Below are positions 1 to 5,523 of a stretch of DNA of 5,911 nt, piece after piece; within the stretch, counting starts at the first letter, position 1; each line of letters starts with the position of its first letter. The stretch covers positions 1 through 5,911 of the forward strand of contig SLAN01000257.1 in assembly GCA_007126865.1 (NCBI GenBank), given 5' to 3'. The notes under the pieces were generated by a model. It made no database searches, was not told the DNA's origin, and worked only from the letters and a program-made list of their open reading frames with translations. The DNA is from Spirochaetales bacterium (lineage in GTDB: Bacteria > Spirochaetota > Spirochaetia > DSM-27196 > SKKC01). Made by a program: the position numbers and the translations under genes.

Positions 1-1
1 C

Positions 2-2023
2 CGCCGAACGATGAAGAACACGCTCGAATTCGATCCGCAGATTCTCAAGCGCTTCGTGAACTTCATGAACAACCCGGACGAAGAGACGGCGGTCGCGCAA
101 TTCGGAAGGGGCGACAAGTACTTCGGCGTCGCAACACTCATGCTCACCATGCCGGGCTTACCGATGTTCGGTCACGGTCAGGTCGAAGGGTACGCGGAGA
201 AGTACGGCATGGAGTACTCGCGCGCGTACTGGGACGAGTCACCGGACGAGGAGCTGATCGGCCGGCACGACCGTGAGCTCGCCCCGCTCGCCCGACGCAG
301 GTGGCTCTTCGCCGAGGTCGATGAGTTCGAGCTCTACGACGTGTACTCCGAATACGGAGGTGTTCTCGAAAGCGTATTCGCCTACTCGAATCGAGCCGGC
401 GACGCCCGCGCGCTCGTTCTCTACAACAACGCCTACGATACGGTATCCGGCTGGATACACACTTCGTGTGCGATAAATCGGGGCGGTCGGTCGACCCGAT
501 CGCTCGGTGATGCGCTCGGCGTCAGCAATAGCCATGAGAGTTTCACCATCGCGCGCGAGCAGCGCAGCGGACTCTGGTACCTGCGGAACAGCGCCGAGCT
601 GCACGAGCGCGGACTCTCGGTCGATCTCCACGGCTACGAAACTCAAGTCTTCATCGACATGTATGAAGTTCGCGATTCGGCCGACGGTCACTATCGACGG
701 CTGGCGGAGGAGCTCGGCGGGCGCGGCGTGCCGAGTATCGAAACCGCGCTCAAGGCGCAGTTCCTGCGTCCGTTACACTCCCGATTCGACGAGCTGGTCC
801 GCTCGGATGCGTTCGCCCGGGTAGATGCCGTGTTCGAGGAGAAGCGTTCGCTCGCTCCGGTCGACCGCGCCGCGCTCCGACATGCGTATCGCGAGTTCGC
901 GGAGAGCGTATCCGAGTTTTCCGGACTCGGCCGCCGGTCGGAGGAGGCAGCCGACCGGTTCGTTCGAATGCTCGCCGCATTCGAGTCGTTTCTCGAGCTC
1001 GAGACCAAGCACGGACCGGTTGCCGGAGAACGGATGCCGCGCCCGATTGCTCCTGAGCGTGAGCTCATGGAGCATGCACGCCGATTCGTCTACGCGCCGT
1101 TTGCCGGTGATCGGAGCGCGATCGAGAGCGTGCTCGGTTTCATCATCCTCGAACCGTTGTCGGTATTCGGTGAGGCGGTCGCCGCCGGTGCTCCGGATAC
1201 GATCCTCTCATATAACGCGGCGAGCATCGCCGACGACCTCATGCTGAGCTGGCGCTGGCAGACGCTGCGGGAGTGTCTCGGCGACTCGGTACGTCGCGGT
1301 ATCGACGCGGCGCTTACGCTCTCGCGCTGGCATGTCGACGGCCGCAGCGTCACCGAAGTTATTGATGCCGCAATGTACGAACAGACCCTCTGCGAGTTCG
1401 CCGGCGTTAACACCTACGACTCGGTTGACTGGTTCGATCGAGACTCGATGCGTTCGCTCCTGTGGTGGCTCGAGGTAACCGCGATAGTGACCTGGATTGC
1501 CGATGAGGTTGAGCTCGGTGTCGCGCGAGGAACGCGAGTGCTCGAGTACGCTACCGAACGGCAGAGCGCAATCGCCCGGGAGGCGGAGAGGAGCGAGGCT
1601 TCATCGACCGATCGGGCACCGTCCGACCGGCCCGTGTCGGAAGAAGCGCAGGACCGCTCCCGGGAAGCGCCGGACCGCTCCCGGGAAGCGGCGGACCGCT
1701 CCCGGGAAACGCCGGAGCGCTTCCGGGAAACGCAGGGCGGTGACGACCGGAAGCCGTTGAGCTCGCAGGAATCGTCAGCCGGAGCAGGGCACGGGACGGG
1801 CCCTGCCGTACCCGACCGTCCGCTCGACCGTGAGCGCATGAGCCGCCCGTCACCGCCGCTCGATGAGGCGACCGCGCGTGAAGCCGGCAGAAGGCTCTCG
1901 CAGCTCCACAGCGAGGTGGCAGTCCCGGTGCAGCGGGCAGTTGAAGAATCGGGATACCGGGTCGATAAGCTCCTGGAGCTGCTCGGTCGCGGCGAAGACG
2001 ACGCTACTACAGCTTCTCAATGA
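2..2023 (+). CDS. GH13 alpha-amylase-family protein with long helical C-terminal extension (5' end outside window)
   Basis: The reading frame is open to the left edge, so the Met at position 11 is probably internal; residues are numbered from it. Residues 1-75 resemble the end of a GH13 (beta/alpha)8 barrel. A segment reading RFVNFMNNPDEETA fits conserved region IV, with D23 the likely third catalytic Asp, and the stretch MPGLPMFGHGQVEGYAEKYG follows. The nucleophile and acid/base residues would lie upstream, outside the window. Residues about 100-220 look like the C-terminal beta domain (FAYSNR, ALVLYNNAY). Residues about 225-525 are predicted by eye to be mainly helical, Trp-containing and without a family I recognise. 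Residues about 526-625 are a polar, probably disordered linker with a 7-residue repeat, followed by a short helical tail ending at TGA 2021-2023. No signal peptide can be judged. The substrate is likely an alpha-glucan or oligosaccharide, but this is inference. The GH13 call is firm; the specific activity is unknown. Confidence 0.85.
   Translation, partial: RRTMKNTLEFDPQILKRFVNFMNNPDEETAVAQFGRGDKYFGVATLMLTMPGLPMFGHGQVEGYAEKYGMEYSRAYWDESPDEELIGRHDRELAPLARRRWLFAEVDEFELYDVYSEYGGVLESVFAYSNRAGDARALVLYNNAYDTVSGWIHTSCAINRGGRSTRSLGDALGVSNSHESFTIAREQRSGLWYLRNSAELHERGLSVDLHGYETQVFIDMYEVRDSADGHYRRLAEELGGRGVPSIETALKAQFLRPLHSRFDELVRSDAFARVDAVFEEKRSLAPVDRAALRHAYREFAESVSEFSGLGRRSEEAADRFVRMLAAFESFLELETKHGPVAGERMPRPIAPERELMEHARRFVYAPFAGDRSAIESVLGFIILEPLSVFGEAVAAGAPDTILSYNAASIADDLMLSWRWQTLRECLGDSVRRGIDAALTLSRWHVDGRSVTEVIDAAMYEQTLCEFAGVNTYDSVDWFDRDSMRSLLWWLEVTAIVTWIADEVELGVARGTRVLEYATERQSAIAREAERSEASSTDRAPSDRPVSEEAQDRSREAPDRSREAADRSRETPERFRETQGGDDRKPLSSQESSAGAGHGTGPAVPDRPLDRERMSRPSPPLDEATAREAGRRLSQLHSEVAVPVQRAVEESGYRVDKLLELLGRGEDDATTASQ
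1652..1735 (+). repeat. Four tandem 21-bp repeats encoding DRSREAP-like heptads
   Basis: Four adjacent, in-frame 21-bp units lie at 1652-1672, 1673-1693, 1694-1714 and 1715-1735. They translate as DRSREAP, DRSREAA, DRSRETP and ERFRETQ. The first three share the core GACCGCTCCCGGGAA and the fourth has diverged. Because the unit is a multiple of three, gain or loss of copies would keep the GH13-family gene in frame. The repeat lies in the low-complexity charged linker between the helical region and the C-terminal tail, so it most likely acts as a flexible or weakly helical spacer. Confidence 0.95.
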
Positions 2024-3428
2024 GCATGGAGCATTTCCCGGAGGGAATCGGTAGAGTCTTCTTCTTCTGGCCGAGAATCTCGATGGTGAAATAGTAGAGC
2101 TTCTCGCTTTCGAGGCGTATCTCCCATCCTCGCGAGGTCTTGTTGCTCAGGATCGTTACGAGATTGCGTTTCAGCGAGAGGTTCTCGATTCCCATGATCT
2201 CGAGGGTCGGGATGATCCAGTCGACCGTCTTCCGCGGCAAGCTGATGTAGAGCCCGATAACGTTCTCGATCATGAGCGCGATCGACGAGAGCCCGGTGAA
2301 CAGCAGAAACATCGGTCTCGGAAAGCCCTGTTTCCCCCGCCACTTCGCCGGCCCTTCCTTTCGAGGCTGATACGCTTCCCAGACGTTTCCTTTCTCCCTG
2401 CCCTCCGGATGCAGCGTGTCGAGCATGTAGTAGAGGTGTCGGATCGCACACTCGCGCGCCAGCTCGAATGCGCCGTATTTCTCCAGACCCTTGATGACCA
2501 TGAAGGTGAACGGCGGATAGACTGACCCTTTGTAGCCCCCGCCGCTCTCATCGAAGTCCGGCTCGTCGGCGGCGAGGGTCGGGAACGGGTTCTCGGTGCC
2601 GAACGTCGCCGGATTCCGCACGTGCGCAATGAGCGGATCCGACTTTGCTTCATTCGGAAGCTCAGCGAGAAGCGGCCAGAATCCGGCGATGGTCTTGACC
2701 CGTACCTGCTGCTCGTTGGCGTCGAGATCGTAGTAGAACCCGTCTTCTGCGTTCCACATCATCTGATTTACTCGTGTCTTCAACGAGAAGTAGTGGCGCT
2801 TGTACTTGAAGCTGATGTCTTTGTCATTGAGTATGTCGCCGAGCTCGGACATGTAGAGCGCATTCAGCGCCTGCTGTGCGTTGAAGTCGATCGGATAGCG
2901 AATCTTCTTGCGCGGCGCGTTGGTCATGGTCGTGGCTGCCAACGGGACGCTGTAGAGTCCGTTCTCCCTGCAGAAGTTCTTCTCGAGCCAGGCGAAGTAC
3001 GCCTCCAGCTTCGGCATGATATCGCGGATCCGCTTCTTGTTGCCGATCTTGTGGTACATGTTGTACTCGGCCCACGCGAAAAGCGGCGGATTGAGTCCGG
3101 CCGGATTGTCGCGCGTGAAGACCGGCTTTCCGTCCCGGATGCCGTAGTCGCACCGGATTGCCCCATCTTTCTCCTGTTTTGAATAGAAGTTGTCGAGCTG
3201 AGCGCTCGCAGCGAAAATCCGGTTCGAGTACACGCAGAAGAAGGTGGAGAAGCACGCTTCGAACTGGTTTATCGTTTCGTTTCCGGGATGGTTCAGATAC
3301 TTCGCCTCGAGCTTATTCCGTGTCGTGCCTTTCTTCTGAAAATCCTGGAGCCAGGCCCAGGTCTGGTTGTACAGATCGACGAAATCCTGGTCGTAAAAAT
3401 GAATTGTCGGGAACTCTTTCCTGGTCAA
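2007..3428 (-). CDS. Trehalase/GH63-like (alpha/alpha)6-barrel glycosidase
   Basis: This gene encodes a 473-residue protein from a TTG start at 3428-3426, preceded at 8 nt by AAGGA. The frame is open further upstream to 3578, but that extension lacks family-like sequence. The core resembles the (alpha/alpha)6 barrel of GH37 trehalases and GH63/mannosylglycerate hydrolases: NPPLFAWAEYNMYHK (about 113-127), TTMTNAPR (166-173), AQQALNALYMSELG (184-197), FWPLLAELP (250-258), GGGYKGSVYPP (297-306) and NVWEAYQP (348-355). E351 in the last motif is the likely general base. The general acid is expected in the first loop as Asp (GMDNSPR-like in relatives), but this protein has T169 there. Residues about 395-473 look like a C-terminal beta domain. 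There is no signal peptide, so it is probably cytoplasmic. A neighbouring GH13-type gene suggests a role with glucosides or compatible solutes such as trehalose or glucosyl/mannosylglycerate, but the substrate cannot be told. Its 3' end (TAG 2009-2007) overlaps the convergent GH13 gene by 17 bp. Confidence 0.85.
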   Translation of the reverse strand: MTRKEFPTIHFYDQDFVDLYNQTWAWLQDFQKKGTTRNKLEAKYLNHPGNETINQFEACFSTFFCVYSNRIFAASAQLDNFYSKQEKDGAIRCDYGIRDGKPVFTRDNPAGLNPPLFAWAEYNMYHKIGNKKRIRDIMPKLEAYFAWLEKNFCRENGLYSVPLAATTMTNAPRKKIRYPIDFNAQQALNALYMSELGDILNDKDISFKYKRHYFSLKTRVNQMMWNAEDGFYYDLDANEQQVRVKTIAGFWPLLAELPNEAKSDPLIAHVRNPATFGTENPFPTLAADEPDFDESGGGYKGSVYPPFTFMVIKGLEKYGAFELARECAIRHLYYMLDTLHPEGREKGNVWEAYQPRKEGPAKWRGKQGFPRPMFLLFTGLSSIALMIENVIGLYISLPRKTVDWIIPTLEIMGIENLSLKRNLVTILSNKTSRGWEIRLESEKLYYFTIEILGQKKKTLPIPSGKCSMLIEKL

Positions 3429-3436
3429 TCTGAACG

Positions 3437-3441
3437 TCCTT
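3437..3441 (-). promoter_or_regulatory. Shine-Dalgarno AAGGA deciding the TTG start of the glycosidase
   Basis: On the minus strand AAGGA is followed by 8 nt and then TTG (3428-3426). No in-frame ATG or GTG lies between this site and the start of family-like sequence (RKEFPTIHFYDQDF), so TTG is the best supported start. The alternative in-frame ATG at 3578 would add 50 residues and would place coding sequence over the promoter and inverted repeat. Confidence 0.7.
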
Positions 3442-3479
3442 TTTGAGAACCCCTTGACATGGGGGGATAAAGTTGTAGA

Positions 3480-3509
3480 AAGATACAATACTCGGAAAAC
3501 TGCCGTCAA
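3480..3509 (-). promoter_or_regulatory. Candidate sigma70-type promoter of the glycosidase gene
   Basis: Reading the minus strand, TTGACG (3509-3504, 5 of 6 matches to the -35 consensus) is followed after 18 nt by TATCTT (3485-3480, 4 of 6). Transcription would start near 3473, giving a leader of about 45 nt before the TTG codon. The -35 box lies inside one arm of the inverted repeat at 3504-3527, so a protein bound there would be expected to block it. The -10 box is weak and alternatives such as TATTGT exist. Confidence 0.4.
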
Positions 3510-3527
3510 ACAAACGCACGTTTGACG
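3504..3527. repeat. Inverted repeat CGTCAAAC/GTTTGACG, candidate operator
   Basis: A perfect 8-bp inverted repeat has arms at 3504-3511 (CGTCAAAC) and 3520-3527 (GTTTGACG), separated by 8 nt. A second, nested palindrome, CAAACG-CA-CGTTTG, occupies 3511-3524. The site sits in the divergent intergenic region upstream of the glycosidase. Its arms contain TTGACG on both strands, that is, -35-like hexamers facing outward. The CAAACG/CGTTTG symmetry recalls LacI-family operators of sugar-utilisation genes, but no regulator gene is present in the window, so this reading is an inference. A simple back-to-back pair of -35 boxes is the alternative. Confidence 0.5.
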
Positions 3528-3563
3528 CGGTATCGGAAGGTATCGTTGTGTCGGCACACCTGC

Positions 3564-3597
3564 GGTAACCTCATACAAACGGTGACCTCATACAATC
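3564..3597. repeat. Two adjacent 17-bp direct repeats upstream of gatC
   Basis: GGTAACCTCATACAAAC (3564-3580) is followed immediately by GGTGACCTCATACAATC (3581-3597), identical at 15 of 17 positions. Each unit contains a TACAAA or TACAAT hexamer resembling a -10 box. The duplication lies just upstream of the TTGACA at 3599, so it could be a pair of activator or repressor sites for gatC or a recent slippage duplication. Function is unknown. Confidence 0.75.
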
Positions 3598-3598
3598 C

Positions 3599-3628
3599 TT
3601 GACATTGCCGATGCACATTCATTACAAA
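3599..3628 (+). promoter_or_regulatory. Candidate sigma70-type promoter of the gatCAB operon
   Basis: TTGACA (3599-3604, perfect -35) is followed after 18 nt by TACAAA (3623-3628, 4 of 6 to the -10 consensus). The predicted start is near 3635, only about 2 nt before the gatC ATG at 3637, so the message would be practically leaderless. This agrees with the lack of a Shine-Dalgarno sequence before gatC. A second TTGACA at 3454-3459 has its nearest good -10 (TACAAT, 3484-3489) 24 nt away, which is too far for a standard promoter. Confidence 0.45.
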
Positions 3629-3636
3629 AAAGATCG

Positions 3637-3966
3637 ATGATTGATGCGGAGCTTCGGAAAACCGCCGAGCTCGCCAGGCTGAACCTTTCCGACGAGGAAC
3701 ACGAACGGCTACGGGGCGAGGTCGAAAACGTACTCTCCTATTTTGACTCGATGGCCGCCGCGGAAGCCGCGCAGGGAGGAGCGACCGCGTATGCGGTCGA
3801 CGATAATCCGTCCGAGGCCGGGGGGAATGGCGCTGCCGCAGCACAGGCACGTTCGGTCTCGCAATTGAGACCGGACCGTATCCGCACCGAATCGATCGCC
3901 GAGACGCTGCTCGAATCCGCCGGTGATGTCGAAGATCGTTTCATCGCCATTCCGAACGTACTCTGA
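3637..3966 (+). CDS. gatC: Asp/Glu-tRNA amidotransferase subunit C (GatC)
   Basis: This 109-residue protein is the small subunit that clamps GatA to GatB in the GatCAB amidotransferase and helps fold GatA. The N-terminal part (ELRKTAELARLNLSDEE, 4-20) is the typical helical start of GatC, and the C-terminal part (LRPDRIRTES, then DRFIAIPNVL at 100-109) matches the family's closing segment. It is about ten residues longer than usual because of an Ala/Gly-rich stretch at about 57-76 before LRPD. The ATG at 3637 is the only fitting start. It has no clear ribosome-binding site, only an A-run, and overlaps the stop of a 9-codon ORF as ATGA. gatA follows after a 42-nt gap when its start at 4009 is used. 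The identity is secure from sequence plus the adjacent gatA and gatB. Confidence 0.95.
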   Translation: MIDAELRKTAELARLNLSDEEHERLRGEVENVLSYFDSMAAAEAAQGGATAYAVDDNPSEAGGNGAAAAQARSVSQLRPDRIRTESIAETLLESAGDVEDRFIAIPNVL

Positions 3967-3997
3967 GAATCGCCACAAAACCGTTTCATAGTGTTAC

Positions 3998-4004
3998 AGG
4001 GGGG
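3998..4004 (+). promoter_or_regulatory. Purine-rich ribosome-binding site deciding the GTG start of gatA
   Basis: AGGGGGG lies 4-6 nt before the GTG at 4009-4011. The in-frame GTG at 3991, six codons upstream, has no such site before it and would place the AGGGGGG run inside the coding sequence. The 4009 start is therefore preferred. Confidence 0.65.
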
Positions 4005-4008
4005 CAGC

Positions 4009-5520
4009 GTGATCCGCCATTGGGGTGACGTGTCGAACGACACGTCTGCACGAGAGAAATATCGACGTACACTCGCAGAGCGAAATGACGCAACCGGGGC
4101 ATTCATAGAGCTCGACGTAGACCGCCGCCCGCCCACGCGAACCGGCGGCGCCCTGTCCGGCGTACCGGTAGCGGTAAAGGACAATATCGCGGTGAGCGGC
4201 TTCCGCCTCACGTGCGGAAGTCGGATGCTTGAGAGCTACCGCTGCCCGTACGATGCGACAGCCGTAGAGCTTCTGTACGAGAGCGGCGCGTTCGTCCCCG
4301 GCAAAACGGCCCTCGACGAGTTCGGAATGGGCAGCGCGACCGACAGCAGCGAGCTCGGCAGATGCGTCAATCCGTGGAATCGGGAAATGACCGCCGGCGG
4401 CTCGAGCGGCGGATCGGCGGCGGCGGTTGCCGCCGGCATGGTGCCGGCCGCGCTCGGTTCCGACACCGGTGGATCGATCCGGCAGCCTGCCGCATTTTGC
4501 GGCGTATACGGGCTCAAACCGACCTACGGCGCGATAAGCCGGTACGGACTGGTAGCGTATGCATCGAGCCTCGATACGATCGGCATAATCGCCGATACTC
4601 CGGAGCGTCTTGCGGCGCTCTTCGGCGCAATCGCGGCCGAAGATCCGCGCGATCAGACGAGCAGCGCGCGCCCGGAAGGGGACGGAGAAACCGAGCGCCC
4701 GGCCGGCCAGGCCGTCGCCGGCGGGGTATCGACGGAGGCGAGCAGCCAAACGGTGGACAACAGCACCGCAACCGCCGATCCGGCCGCCGGCGGGGCACAG
4801 CCCGCCGGCCGCGCGCCAACCCCCGCCGACCTTCGCATCGGCATCCTCTCCGGCGACCTCGGGCTCTCCGGCGGCGTCGCCGCCGTCTACCGCGAGACCA
4901 TCGACCGCCTGTCCGCCGCCGGAGCAACGACCGTAGAGATAACGTTACCTTGCCTGGAGTACGCGGCTGCCGTTTACTACACGATCGCCACCGCCGAGGC
5001 GAGCGCGAACCTCGCCCGGTTCGACGGCGTGCGCTACGGTCGCCGGCCCGACTACGCCGAGAACCCCGAGGAGCTCACACGCCTCGCGCGCAGCGCCGGG
5101 CTCGGCGACGAGGTGAAGCTGCGGATTCTGCTCGGCACATTCGTCCTGCGCAGCGGATTCCACGACCAGTACTACGCCCGCGCTCAACGGCTCCGGACCC
5201 GCATAACGAACGAGCTTGCCGCGGTCTTCGAGCAGTGCGACACGGTACTCGCGCCGGTCTTTCCCACCACCGCCTTTCCGCTCGGTGAGAGCGGACCCGA
5301 CGGCCTCGCCCGCAAGCAGGCAGACCGGTTCACGAGCGTGGCCAACCTCGCCGGCATTCCGGCGCTCTCGCTGCCGGCCGGGCTCGCCGACAACCTGCCG
5401 GTCGGCCTGCAGCTCGTCGGACCGCACTGGAGCGAGCCGCGGCTGATTAGCCTCGCGCAACAGCTGCACCGCGAGCAGGCGCCGCCGAAGCCGCCCGACT
5501 TTCCGTGGGAGTGGAGCTGA
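4009..5520 (+). CDS. gatA: Asp/Glu-tRNA amidotransferase subunit A (GatA), glutamine amidase
   Basis: This 503-residue amidase-signature enzyme hydrolyses glutamine and supplies ammonia to GatB for amidation of Glu-tRNA(Gln) and/or Asp-tRNA(Asn) in the cytoplasm. The Ser-cisSer-Lys triad is complete: K57 in PVAVKDN, S132 in AGGSSGGS and nucleophile S156 in GSDTGGSIRQP. Further family landmarks are GLKPTYGAISRYGLVAYASSLD (168-189), ANLARFDGVRYGRR (333-346), LGTFVLRSGFHDQYY (375-389) and GIPALSLPAG plus LPVGLQLVG (449-471). The protein is somewhat longer than the usual 480-490 residues because of a low-complexity Ala/Gly/Pro/Ser/Thr insert at about 217-273, before LRIGIL. The start is GTG with an AGGGGGG site; an upstream GTG at 3991 is a weaker alternative. 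It ends with TGA 5518-5520, three nucleotides before gatB, so the genes are almost surely cotranscribed. Confidence 0.97.
   Translation: MIRHWGDVSNDTSAREKYRRTLAERNDATGAFIELDVDRRPPTRTGGALSGVPVAVKDNIAVSGFRLTCGSRMLESYRCPYDATAVELLYESGAFVPGKTALDEFGMGSATDSSELGRCVNPWNREMTAGGSSGGSAAAVAAGMVPAALGSDTGGSIRQPAAFCGVYGLKPTYGAISRYGLVAYASSLDTIGIIADTPERLAALFGAIAAEDPRDQTSSARPEGDGETERPAGQAVAGGVSTEASSQTVDNSTATADPAAGGAQPAGRAPTPADLRIGILSGDLGLSGGVAAVYRETIDRLSAAGATTVEITLPCLEYAAAVYYTIATAEASANLARFDGVRYGRRPDYAENPEELTRLARSAGLGDEVKLRILLGTFVLRSGFHDQYYARAQRLRTRITNELAAVFEQCDTVLAPVFPTTAFPLGESGPDGLARKQADRFTSVANLAGIPALSLPAGLADNLPVGLQLVGPHWSEPRLISLAQQLHREQAPPKPPDFPWEWS
5513..5516 (+). promoter_or_regulatory. Ribosome-binding site of gatB inside the end of gatA
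   Basis: GGAG within the last codons of gatA lies 7 nt before the gatB ATG at 5524. With a 3-nt gap between the genes, translation of gatB is probably coupled to that of gatA. Confidence 0.6.
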
Positions 5521-5523
5521 TCG

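Noticed and set aside
1551..1853. Pro/Ser-rich and Arg/Ser-rich repeat proteins on other frames over the GH13 linker
   Set aside because: They arise from the 21-bp repeats read in other frames; the GH13 frame is continuous and coherent.
2035..2047. TTCCC-GGA-GGGAA hairpin after the GH13 stop
   Set aside because: The stem is 5 bp, has no following T-run and lies within the glycosidase coding sequence.
3450..3464. CCCC-TTGACAT-GGGG short hairpin near the glycosidase leader
   Set aside because: The stem is only 4 bp with a 7-nt loop and no T-run; too weak to call a terminator or riboswitch.
3454..3489. Rightward promoter TTGACA...TACAAT
   Set aside because: The spacer is 24 nt; a 16-nt alternative (TAGAAA at 3476) is weak and no + strand gene starts nearby.
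3546..3560. GTGT-CGGC-ACAC mini-palindrome
   Set aside because: The arms are only 4 bp, which is expected by chance in a 200-bp region.
3429..3578. In-frame upstream extension of the glycosidase to an ATG at 3578
   Set aside because: The extra 50 residues look unlike the family, run across the inverted repeat and candidate promoter, and the ATG lacks a ribosome-binding site; TTG at 3428 has AAGGA at good spacing.
4362..5288. Long Arg-rich open frame on the + strand inside gatA, and similar long frames on the minus strand over gatA and gatB
   Set aside because: These are out-of-frame shadows of GC-rich genes, with Arg/Pro-heavy composition and no family features.
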